The notes under the pieces were generated by a model. The model was not told where the DNA came from, searched no databases, and worked only from the letters and a program-made list of their open reading frames with translations. A stretch of 5,416 nt of DNA from an uncultured Bacteroidia bacterium (lineage in GTDB: Bacteria > Bacteroidota > Bacteroidia > Bacteroidales > CAJPTX01), in the NCBI GenBank assembly GCA_938040915.1, contig CALHZE010000203.1, positions 1 through 5,416 on the forward strand, in the 5' to 3' direction. Of this stretch, positions 1 through 5,416 are shown piece by piece. Every line of letters starts with the position of its first letter. The first letter of the stretch is position 1. Made by a program: the position numbers and the translations under genes.

Positions 1-2395
1 TGGAGTAGGTAATACCGCACCTATATCTGTAATCATCATAATTATATCCCACAATATACCTATCCTCATCACTAGAAGTAGGTTTTCTCTTAACGATAAA
101 GCTCGAAGTAACCTTACCCCTTATAACATCTATATTGAGTTTTTTTCTATTAAAAACTCTGCTGTCCCATTTATTGTCCAAACCATTATAATGCTTTTTA
201 TCATAGTAAAAGACGAACTGAAACTCTTCCCCTACATGAACGGTACTTTTTTGGAAAGGACGCAAGTATGCATTTCCATCATCATTTCTACCTTTCACGG
301 TATATTCCTCTTGGAAATCCCAATGGTTCTCTGTTTCTAGCGTCTTGTGCGCCGTGGTAGGGTTGCCATTCGTTTCCTCAGCATATTTAGAGTTGAGGTG
401 CGCCTCTATCCCTACGCGCAAACCATGCACAAGTTCACTCTTTTTGGCTGCCCATGCGGTCAGACTGCTGCAATAATTCTCTATGCTAAACTTCGCATCT
501 GTAAACGAGAGGTTGCGGCACTTGGCGAGCTTCCAGCTGCCGAGGGGTTGGTTGAAGGCGGTGTGGGAGAAGATGTCGGTCATGTCCTCGACCTGCGCGA
601 CACTCCACCCCCCTACGGGCTGGTTATAGAGGGTAGCGCCCTCGAACATGCTGCGCATGGTGGTAACGCTCTTGGTGTTCCACGAGTCGATCGACTGGTT
701 GTAAACCTTGCAACCGGCAAAGAGGTAAGACATGTCGGTGACGTTAACGACCTTGTTCCACCACGACGAGAGGTCTTGGTCAAAGGCTTCGCAACCGCGG
801 AACATGGCGTGCATATTGCGCACAGCGCTCACATCCCATGACGAGAGGGTCGGATTAAAGAGCACACAGCCGTCAAACATCTCGCCCATGTCGGTCACCT
901 TAGCGAGCTTACTCCCCCACTCGTTGAGAGAGGACTTAAACTGTCGGCAACCCGAGAACATCGCGCGCATATTGGTGACGTTGGAAACATCCCAATCGCT
1001 GATATCGGTGTCAAAGTTCGCACAGCCAGCAAACATATAACTCAAATCGGTCGCTGCCGCAAGGTTGGGCGTGCCAGCATTCGACGCAAAGGTCACATTA
1101 GGGCATCCATAGAACGCCGCGTGCATCGACTGCCACGCCACGTCGCCCCACTTTTCTACCGAGGCGAGGCTCGCCTTGCTAGGCATCTCTTTCATGCGGA
1201 ACGCCACAACCCCCTCGGGGGCTACACTCACCTCATAAGTGTGACCGCTGGTTACCCTGATCGAGTAGCACTCAGCAGGCGAAAAGACCGTAACCCCCGC
1301 GATCGTCCCCGTTGCGCCATCGGTATTGTCTTTCCAAGTGATGGTCATGTTCTTACCATAAACAGGAATAGCGAGGTCGCCCGTAAAGTTGGGACTCCAG
1401 CGCGTAACGAAAGGTTTCAAGCCTGGGGCGGCGATCGCCTCTCCGGAGTAGTCTCCCACAAAGTGCCACTGCTTGGTGTCGATGAGCTTCTTGTGAGCCT
1501 CAAGTGCATCGCTATAGCAAAGCCCCGAGGCACCAAGTGTTACGCTTTTGGCGATGCTGGGGTTAGTAGCCCAGCCCTTGAGGGTTGCGGCATAGTTAGC
1601 CGCACTCATGCCCGAGCCACCGATCCCGAGGGTTTCACAGCTCGCGAGTTGCCAGTGGGCGAGCGACTCGTTGTAAGCCACCGCTCCGGCAAACATATCG
1701 TCCGCACGCCCGAGGTTCTGTACCTGTGTGCCCCAAGGCGCAAGCGACTGACTAAAGGAGGTAGCGCCGGCAAACATGCGTCGCATGGTACGCGCCGAGC
1801 AGACGTTCCAATTTGCCAAAGAGCCGTTAAAGCGCGTGCACCCCTCAAACATGCCATCAAAGTCCTCAACGCCACTGACATCCCAATCGGCAAGGTTATT
1901 GGTGTTGAGGGTGCTCTCAGCAAACATCCGGCGGAGGCTACGGGTAGCAAGGTAAGGACGACCGCTCGCCGTGATGGTCACATTGCAACCGGCAAAGGCC
2001 TCCTTGAGACAAACCCAATGTATAGAGCCCCATCTCTCAATCGAGATTTCGTTCCGACACCGCAACCCGTAGAACGTGTTGTGATAACTCTCTTTGCTTT
2101 CGGGGAGGGTGACTTGATAGCGCTCTCCTTCCCCTTCGTCGAGGAAGATGAACGCCGCCTTGTAGTCTCCTTGTGAGGTGTGGATGGTTTCGGAGAGCTC
2201 ATACTCTCTCTCTTGTGTTGAGCCGTCGCTCACCTTTCGCCACTCCACTTTTCCGACTTTTTGGTGGGCGTAAAGGAGGAAGCCATTGGCTCTCCCGCCC
2301 TTCACCTCGACGACGAACGGGTCTTGTGCCCACGTCGCCTGCGCCAAGAGGAGCAAGAGCCCCAAGGCACAGAAATAGGGTAATATTCTTCGCAT
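1..2395 (-). CDS. BspA-like secreted surface protein with DUF285 repeats (3' end outside the window)
   Basis: The frame is open for 798 codons from the ATG at 2395 to the left edge with no stop, so the C-terminus is missing. Residues 1-23 form a signal peptide: MRR, a leucine-rich core, then a likely signal peptidase I cut after ATWA. Eleven DUF285/BspA-type units follow, recognisable by MFxGC..F...L..WDVS.V..M. Their MF-type positions are 157, 182, 207 and 234, then 454, 479, 506, 531, 558, 583 and 608. A beta-rich linker (about 317-412, with ITWKDN) separates the two clusters. From about residue 699 the sequence is Tyr/Asp/Lys/Arg-rich and non-repetitive. Known members of this family are surface or secreted leucine-rich-repeat-like proteins, some of them adhesins. 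Binding to host or other bacteria is inference here. I cannot see whether it ends in a type IX sorting domain. The start is supported by the signal peptide directly after the ATG; no Shine-Dalgarno is visible, as usual in Bacteroidota. The last ~300 bases are AT-rich and use AGA/AGG, AAT and TAT codons, unlike the rest. Confidence 0.9.
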   Translation of the reverse strand, partial: MRRILPYFCALGLLLLLAQATWAQDPFVVEVKGGRANGFLLYAHQKVGKVEWRKVSDGSTQEREYELSETIHTSQGDYKAAFIFLDEGEGERYQVTLPESKESYHNTFYGLRCRNEISIERWGSIHWVCLKEAFAGCNVTITASGRPYLATRSLRRMFAESTLNTNNLADWDVSGVEDFDGMFEGCTRFNGSLANWNVCSARTMRRMFAGATSFSQSLAPWGTQVQNLGRADDMFAGAVAYNESLAHWQLASCETLGIGGSGMSAANYAATLKGWATNPSIAKSVTLGASGLCYSDALEAHKKLIDTKQWHFVGDYSGEAIAAPGLKPFVTRWSPNFTGDLAIPVYGKNMTITWKDNTDGATGTIAGVTVFSPAECYSIRVTSGHTYEVSVAPEGVVAFRMKEMPSKASLASVEKWGDVAWQSMHAAFYGCPNVTFASNAGTPNLAAATDLSYMFAGCANFDTDISDWDVSNVTNMRAMFSGCRQFKSSLNEWGSKLAKVTDMGEMFDGCVLFNPTLSSWDVSAVRNMHAMFRGCEAFDQDLSSWWNKVVNVTDMSYLFAGCKVYNQSIDSWNTKSVTTMRSMFEGATLYNQPVGGWSVAQVEDMTDIFSHTAFNQPLGSWKLAKCRNLSFTDAKFSIENYCSSLTAWAAKKSELVHGLRVGIEAHLNSKYAEETNGNPTTAHKTLETENHWDFQEEYTVKGRNDDGNAYLRPFQKSTVHVGEEFQFVFYYDKKHYNGLDNKWDSRVFNRKKLNIDVIRGKVTSSFIVKRKPTSSDEDRYIVGYNYDDYRYRCGITYS
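521..1057 (-). repeat. Second DUF285 repeat cluster (seven units)
   Basis: Residues about 447-625 hold seven units closer to the family consensus than the first cluster, for example YMFAGCANFDTDISDWDVSN and AMFRGCEAFDQDLSSW. Unit spacing is 25, 27, 25, 27, 25 and 25 residues. The 27-residue units carry two extra residues around the tryptophan (EWGSKLAKVTDM, SWWNKVVNVTDM). In two later units LF and IF replace MF at the start of the motif. A cap resembling that of cluster one follows (NYCSSLTAWA). Confidence 0.88.
1646..1948 (-). repeat. First DUF285 repeat cluster (four units)
   Basis: Residues about 150-250 hold four degenerate units of 25, 25 and 27 residues. Examples are RRMFAESTLNTNNLADWDVS, DGMFEGCTRFNGSLANWNV and RRMFAGATSFSQSLAPWG. 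Conserved positions are Met-Phe, Gly-Cys or Gly-Ala, Phe, Leu and Trp. Similar units in BspA-like proteins are thought to stack into an elongated solenoid. The fourth unit (MFAGAVAYNESLAHW) leads into a non-repeat cap containing NYAATLKGWA. Confidence 0.85.
2327..2395 (-). other. Sec signal peptide of the BspA-like protein
   Basis: Residues 1-23 have the three classical parts: a basic MRR start, a hydrophobic core ending in LGLLLLLA, and a small-residue cleavage site (T-W-A, followed by QDPF). There is a Cys at residue 9, but no lipobox follows the hydrophobic core, so signal peptidase I is more likely than lipoprotein processing. The peptide fixes the start of the gene at 2395. Confidence 0.8.
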
Positions 2396-2428
2396 GTTTA
2401 GACCGTTAGATAGTTAAATTTGCTATCA

Positions 2429-2460
2429 CAAGTATCTATAAAAAGTGGATTAGTAGCAAA
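2429..2460 (-). promoter_or_regulatory. Candidate Bacteroidota-type promoter of the BspA-like gene
   Basis: Reading the minus strand, TTTG (2457-2460) is followed 20 bases later by GATACTTG (2429-2436). The known Bacteroidota pattern is TTTG at -33 and TAnnTTTG at -7 with a spacer of about that size. The -33 match is exact, but the -7 box matches only four of its six fixed bases. The site lies in an AT-rich stretch 33-65 bases upstream of the ATG, which would give a leader of about 25-30 bases. TTTG is a common tetramer, so this is a candidate only. Confidence 0.35.
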
Positions 2461-2503
2461 TAGACAATGCGTTTTACGTAAAAAATATCCTCCGCGGACA
2501 AGC

Positions 2504-2557
2504 GGTCCTAAGGGCGCGCGGCCCGTGCGGGGTCCTAAGGGCGGACGGCCCGTGCGG
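2504..2557. repeat. Two tandem 27-base GC-rich repeats
   Basis: Bases 2504-2530 and 2531-2557 are adjacent copies of one 27-base unit beginning GGTCCTAAGGGCG and ending GGCCCGTGCGG. They differ at only two positions (CG in the first copy, GA in the second, at unit positions 14-15). The core CGCGCGGCCCGTGCG of copy one is nearly self-complementary. The unit is a multiple of three, so it reads through as repeated GPKGxRPVR on the plus strand, but no gene is evident there. It looks like an intergenic palindromic repeat of REP or mini-element type, which is inference. Confidence 0.8.
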
Positions 2558-2617
2558 GCGACGAGCGATCCAACGCGGGGGTGGAAGGTAGGCGACGCCC
2601 TATCGGGCGCGAATTGC

Positions 2618-2637
2618 GGGCGCATCAGGTTGCGCCC
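2618..2637. repeat. Palindromic repeat unit, copy 1
   Basis: GGGCGCA (2618-2624) and TGCGCCC (2631-2637) form a perfect seven-base-pair stem around a six-base loop, TCAGGT. The whole 20-base unit is also 18/20 identical to the reverse complement of 2675-2694. A smaller stem, CGCCC/GGGCG with a four-base loop, lies just to its left (2596-2609). No U-tract follows on either strand, so by itself this is not a typical intrinsic terminator. Confidence 0.75.
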
Positions 2638-2673
2638 ATATAATCCCATATAGTTATGATTGTCAACAGCGTA

Positions 2674-2694
2674 GGGACGCAACGTGATGCGCCC
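2674..2694. repeat. Palindromic repeat unit, copy 2
   Basis: This copy starts GGGACGCA and ends TGCGCCC on the plus strand. Alone it folds into an imperfect stem with one bulged A. Read on the minus strand it begins GGGCGCATCA, exactly as copy 1 does on the plus strand. The two copies can therefore pair as a 20-base-pair stem with two mismatches and a 37-base loop. Being near-palindromic, they can be seen as either direct or inverted repeats. Confidence 0.75.
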
Positions 2695-2703
2695 GTCTTT
2701 TTT
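2674..2703 (+). terminator. Terminator-like hairpin with T6 tract on the plus strand
   Basis: The imperfect stem GGGACGCA/TGCGCCC (bulged A, six-base loop) is followed after three bases by TTTTTT at 2698-2703. On the plus strand this has the shape of an intrinsic terminator. No plus-strand gene is visible upstream, so it would act on antisense transcription or be an incidental part of the repeat. On the minus strand the A-tract precedes the hairpin, so it does not look like a terminator for the transferase gene. Confidence 0.35.
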
Positions 2704-2791
2704 GCTCCCCCCCCGCTGCGGAAGATCGCTCGTACTCAGGCACGCAACGGTGCTGCGTCTGGCTTCACACGACTCGAGGCTTGGCAGGGGT

Positions 2792-4744
2792 TTATAGCGC
2801 CCCCTTAAGCCCATTCCCCTTCATCCGCCCACTATAGCTCTGTAAGAGCGCCTCAAGGCGACGGCGCATCCGCGCCAAACGGTCGCTCGCCTCAGGGTCT
2901 TGTAGTAAATTGTGCTGAAGGGTGTTGTCGGAGGCAAAATGGTAAAGCCCCACCGGTTGTGTGCCGTCGTGCTGGAGCACATACTCCCCTTCCACGAGCT
3001 GAAAGAGCCCGTCATAGTCACTAAAAGCAAAATGCGGCTCTCGCGGGTCAAGCATGTTATTACCAAAGGCGACGAATGGCTTTTCATATCCTAAGAGGTT
3101 GAGGAGTGTGGGCAATAGGTCGGCGTGCTGTACTGTCGTCGTCGTGTCGCGCCCTCGTAGGTCACTCCCTGGCGCATAGAGCAACATTGGGACGGCAAAG
3201 CGAAGGACCGGCGTCCGATACTGCTCGAGGAGGTTGCCAGAGGCGTGATCGGCCGTTATCACAAAAAGAGTGTTCTCAAACCACGGTTCTTTTGCCGCAC
3301 GACGGAAGAAGACTCCGAGTGCATAATCGGCATAGCCAATACACTTGACCATCGGCTCGCCCTCGTCAGGGAAACGCCCTACGAACTCCTTAGGCAATTG
3401 GTAGGGGCTGTGACTTGTGACCGTAAAGAGCGTGCCAAGAAAGGGTTGTGTCATGGTGGAGAGCTCATCGGCGACGCGGCGGAGGAAGCGGTCATCCCAA
3501 ATGCCCCAGACGCCATCAAAGTCGTCATCGTTGGCATACTCTGAGCGACCAAAGTAACGCTGGTATCCCGCCTGACGCACAAAGGCGTCAAAATTCATCG
3601 ATCCGTTGGTGCCGCCGTGGAAGAACTGGGTCGAGTAGCCCTCTTGCGCCAGGAGCGTCCCTAGCCCACGGATATCGTTAAGCGCATACGCAGAGGTGAC
3701 AAAATGCTCGTTGAGTTTAGGGAGCGAGGCGAGGAGCGCCGGCATGGCGTCTATCGAGATACGTCCGTTGGCGAATGCCTGTTCGAAACAATACCCTTTT
3801 TCAGCCAAAGAGTCAAAACTGGGCGTATAGCCGCGATAGTTAGGGAGGGTCTTGTTGAGCGAACCAATATATTGCCGCGCAAAGCTCTCGATGATGATAA
3901 TCATCACATTACGCCCTCTCAGCGCTCCGAAATATGGGGCAGTGGGCGACGCCGTCTTTTCGGGTTGTAAGATAGCTTCTGCCTCGTGGTCTGAGGGAAA
4001 GAACTGGTAGTGAGGGATAGACTTTTTGCCGATAGTGCGCAGGATGCAATACGGAGTATTGAGCACTAGGGGGCGGTGCTCGATCTTGTCAACGTATGCG
4101 TTGGCGTGCCCGATGGCGAGGGGACGGAGAAAGCGCGAGAAGTTAAAGCCCCGAAAGCCACCAATCACGAGGAAAAGGGCAAGCAGTAACACCCCCGTGT
4201 GCACGGCATAGTAACGCGCTCCGCGCAGTCGCTCTAAGCGACCGCTCCACACGGGGCGTAACCGACGGTAAAGCCACACGAAAAGGGCAATAAGCGCCGC
4301 CGCAAGGAGGGTGACGTACCAGAACTCAATGAGGAGGTGTAAGAGCGTCGCAGGGCGCTCATTGGCAAACTCGGTAACGAAATCGACCGTCGTGCGCTTA
4401 AGGGTAAAGGGGAAGTAGACACAATCGGCAAGTCCTGCCATAATGCCGAGCGCATTGGGGATGTACCACGTCGCATCGACTAAGCGCTGGTAGACGCGGT
4501 GTGCACGCAACCGGAGCGGCAGGAGGCTCAGCAAGATAAAAAGCGCATTAAGGTAAACGACCGCCGCGGTATCGAAGCGCAAACCGCCATACCAGATGCT
4601 CACCCACTGCGACGCCGTAAGGTCAGGAAAGAAGGTGGTGTTGAAAAGATAAAAGAGCACGCGGGCGATAACGAAGAGCAGGTATGCCAGCCCAATACGG
4701 TAGAGGAAGACACCGAGCGGCTGCGCAAGGAGCACACGACGCAT
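2792..4744 (-). CDS. LTA-synthase-like membrane phosphotransferase (alkaline phosphatase/sulfatase superfamily)
   Basis: This is a complete 650-residue protein, a usual length for LtaS-type enzymes. About five hydrophobic helices (roughly 11-35, 56-78, 95-112, 142-159, 178-197) are followed by a linker and a catalytic domain from about 275 to 570, expected on the periplasmic side. Visible active-site positions are E286 (MIIIIESFARQYIGS), the nucleophile position S330 (NGRISIDAMPALLASLP), H446 (TVTSHSPY) and D499-H500 (VITADHASGN). By alignment with LtaS GKTSDSE and MCR/EptA TAYSVP, S330 takes the place of the catalytic threonine. Relatives move phosphoglycerol or phosphoethanolamine from phospholipids onto envelope glycans or lipid A. 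Bacteroidota do not make classical lipoteichoic acid, so the substrate is unknown. There is no C/S-x-P-x-R sulfatase signature, which argues against a true sulfatase. I chose the ATG at 4744; an in-frame TTG at 4765 would add seven residues and overlap the preceding stop. The gene begins 14 bases after the hydrolase gene, so co-transcription is likely. Confidence 0.88.
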   Translation of the reverse strand: MRRVLLAQPLGVFLYRIGLAYLLFVIARVLFYLFNTTFFPDLTASQWVSIWYGGLRFDTAAVVYLNALFILLSLLPLRLRAHRVYQRLVDATWYIPNALGIMAGLADCVYFPFTLKRTTVDFVTEFANERPATLLHLLIEFWYVTLLAAALIALFVWLYRRLRPVWSGRLERLRGARYYAVHTGVLLLALFLVIGGFRGFNFSRFLRPLAIGHANAYVDKIEHRPLVLNTPYCILRTIGKKSIPHYQFFPSDHEAEAILQPEKTASPTAPYFGALRGRNVMIIIIESFARQYIGSLNKTLPNYRGYTPSFDSLAEKGYCFEQAFANGRISIDAMPALLASLPKLNEHFVTSAYALNDIRGLGTLLAQEGYSTQFFHGGTNGSMNFDAFVRQAGYQRYFGRSEYANDDDFDGVWGIWDDRFLRRVADELSTMTQPFLGTLFTVTSHSPYQLPKEFVGRFPDEGEPMVKCIGYADYALGVFFRRAAKEPWFENTLFVITADHASGNLLEQYRTPVLRFAVPMLLYAPGSDLRGRDTTTTVQHADLLPTLLNLLGYEKPFVAFGNNMLDPREPHFAFSDYDGLFQLVEGEYVLQHDGTQPVGLYHFASDNTLQHNLLQDPEASDRLARMRRRLEALLQSYSGRMKGNGLKGAL

Positions 4745-4758
4745 CACACAAGACGGGG

Positions 4759-5416
4759 TTAGCAAGATATCTGCATCCCGTCTTGCCCGACGTGGACGTG
4801 TGGCGGGAGAGTCCGTTCGAAGGAGGCGACGGGGCCCATCTCGTGGCTGAGGTGTGTGAGATAGGCTTGGCGGGGCTGTAGCTCCTCAATGAGCCGGAGG
4901 GCTTCGGCGAGGGTAAAGTGCATGGGGTGGGGCGTATGTCGCAAAGCGTTAATCACCAACACGTCTAGACCGTGGAGGAGCGCCTTGCTTTCGTCGGGGA
5001 GGTAGCTACAGTCGGTAATGTAAGCCAGCTTATCGCTCCGGAAGCCCAAGATGGGCAACTTGCCGTGTAAGACGCGGAAAGGGGTCAGGGTAATGTCGCC
5101 GATAGTGAAGGGCGTAAAGGGCTCGACGATGGGGCGAACCTCGAGCTCGGGCGCCCCCGGATAACGGAGCTCTGGCGGCTGAAAAGCGTAAGGGAAGCGT
5201 GCGCTAAGTGCCTCTATCACGCGTGGCTCGGCATAGAGCGGCATTGCGCCACGGAGTATCCAATTGAAGGGGCGAATGTCGTCGAGCCCCGCAATGTGAT
5301 CGCTGTGTTCGTGGGTAATGCACAGGGCGTCAAGGTGGGTGATGCCGCTACGGAGCATCTGTTGGCGGAAGTCGGGGCCGATATCAAAGGCGATTCGCGT
5401 ATTTCCGTGTTCTAAG
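4759..5416 (-). CDS. PhnP-like metallo-beta-lactamase-fold hydrolase (5' end outside the window)
   Basis: The frame is open to the right edge, giving 218 residues and a TAA at 4759-4761. The ATG at 5358 is internal, because the upstream codons encode a conserved family stretch (NTRIAFDIGPDFRQQ). Family members are about 250 residues, so perhaps 30-40 are missing, including the usual glycine-rich start. Counted in the fragment, metal-binding residues are H35, H37, D39 and H40 (THEHSDHIAGLDDIRPF), H117 (RVLHGKLP), D135 (YITDCSYLP) and a C-terminal His in LTHLSHEMG (H188 or H191). These support an active binuclear metal centre, usually Zn or Mn, in a soluble protein with no visible signal. E. 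coli PhnP is a cyclic phosphodiesterase, but many Bacteroidota paralogues are uncharacterised, so the substrate here is unassigned. It lies directly upstream of the membrane phosphotransferase, probably in one operon. Confidence 0.9.
   Translation of the reverse strand, partial: LEHGNTRIAFDIGPDFRQQMLRSGITHLDALCITHEHSDHIAGLDDIRPFNWILRGAMPLYAEPRVIEALSARFPYAFQPPELRYPGAPELEVRPIVEPFTPFTIGDITLTPFRVLHGKLPILGFRSDKLAYITDCSYLPDESKALLHGLDVLVINALRHTPHPMHFTLAEALRLIEELQPRQAYLTHLSHEMGPVASFERTLPPHVHVGQDGMQISC

Larger units (their letters stand above)
2396..2791. other. 396-base intergenic region between the transferase and the surface-protein gene
   Basis: The right part (about 2700-2791) shows no recognisable element apart from a C8 tract at 2707-2714. 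The middle (about 2495-2697) is GC-rich and filled with palindromic and tandem repeats. The left part (2396-2490) is AT-rich and holds the candidate promoter and leader of the surface-protein gene. A minus-strand frame of 138 codons spans nearly the whole gap (2398-2814). It translates into low-complexity repeat peptide (RTGRPPLGP, RTGRAPLGP), starts inside the end of the upstream gene, and is probably not a gene. No tRNA or clear terminator for the minus-strand upstream gene was found. Confidence 0.7.

Noticed and set aside
347..1040. Two overlapping plus-strand frames (164 and 102 codons) within the repeat region
   Set aside because: Both are antisense to the DUF285 units. The repeated look of their translations (for example QPxNI...MSVTL) merely mirrors the repeats on the other strand.
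1121..2176. A 351-codon plus-strand open frame opposite the surface-protein gene
   Set aside because: It lies fully antisense to a minus-strand gene with a signal peptide and clear domain repeats. Its translation has no recognisable family features, is rich in Arg and His as expected for a GC-rich shadow frame, and has no plausible start region.
2409..2427. Short GATAG/CTATC inverted repeat in the AT-rich leader of the surface gene
   Set aside because: A five-base-pair AU-rich stem with a nine-base loop is too weak to claim as an operator or riboswitch, and could be chance.
2504..2694. CRISPR array
   Set aside because: There are only two adjacent 27-base copies with no spacer between them, and the other repeat pair is unrelated and palindromic. 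No cas gene is present.
2780..2803. AGGGG/CCCCT inverted repeat at the end of the transferase gene as a terminator
   Set aside because: It has only five base pairs around a ten-base loop, overlaps the stop codon, and has no U-tract on the minus strand.
2398..2814. A 138-codon minus-strand frame spanning the intergenic region
   Set aside because: It begins out of frame inside the end of the transferase gene and reads through palindromic and tandem repeats, producing low-complexity peptide with no domain. GC-rich repeats that lack stops explain its length. Detection of a peptide would change this view.
4759..5358. The ATG at 5358 as the start of the hydrolase
   Set aside because: Nineteen further in-frame codons up to the window edge encode the conserved FDIGPDFRQQ segment of this fold, so the true start is outside the window.

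Overview
The window looks like a chromosomal segment from a member of the Bacteroidota, most likely Bacteroidales, and a Porphyromonas-like genome is a plausible but unproven guess. The clues are a BspA-type surface protein with DUF285 repeats, a membrane-bound LTA-synthase-like alkaline-phosphatase-superfamily protein with the serine variant common in this phylum, no Shine-Dalgarno sequences before the starts, and a weak match to the Bacteroidota -33/-7 promoter. Most of the window is moderately GC-rich (a sampled stretch is about 58% by hand count). The first 300 bases are distinctly AT-rich (about 35%).

All three genes lie on the minus strand, so they read from right to left. At the right edge (4759-5416) is a metallo-beta-lactamase-fold hydrolase of the PhnP-like group, whose N-terminus lies outside the window. 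About 14 bases after its stop begins a complete 650-residue polytopic membrane protein (2792-4744). It has five predicted membrane helices and an extracytoplasmic LtaS/EptA-like catalytic domain. These two genes probably form a transcription unit.

A 396-base intergenic region follows (2396-2791). Its GC-rich middle is packed with repeat-like sequence: two tandem 27-base units, two imperfect-palindrome units of about 20 bases that can also pair with each other, a terminator-like hairpin with a T6 tract facing the plus strand, and a C8 tract. Its last ~90 bases are AT-rich and carry a candidate promoter for the next gene.

The left 2395 bases are one uninterrupted reading frame of at least 798 codons that runs off the left edge. 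It is a secreted surface protein with a signal peptide, an internal duplication of a large module, and eleven DUF285-type repeat units spaced alternately by 25 and 27 residues. Its visible C-terminal ~100 residues are a different, beta-rich and charged segment, encoded in the AT-rich DNA. This suggests a mosaic gene. I see no tRNA, rRNA, CRISPR array or transposase. The envelope enzyme and the surface protein are neighbours, but nothing in the sequence shows that they work together.
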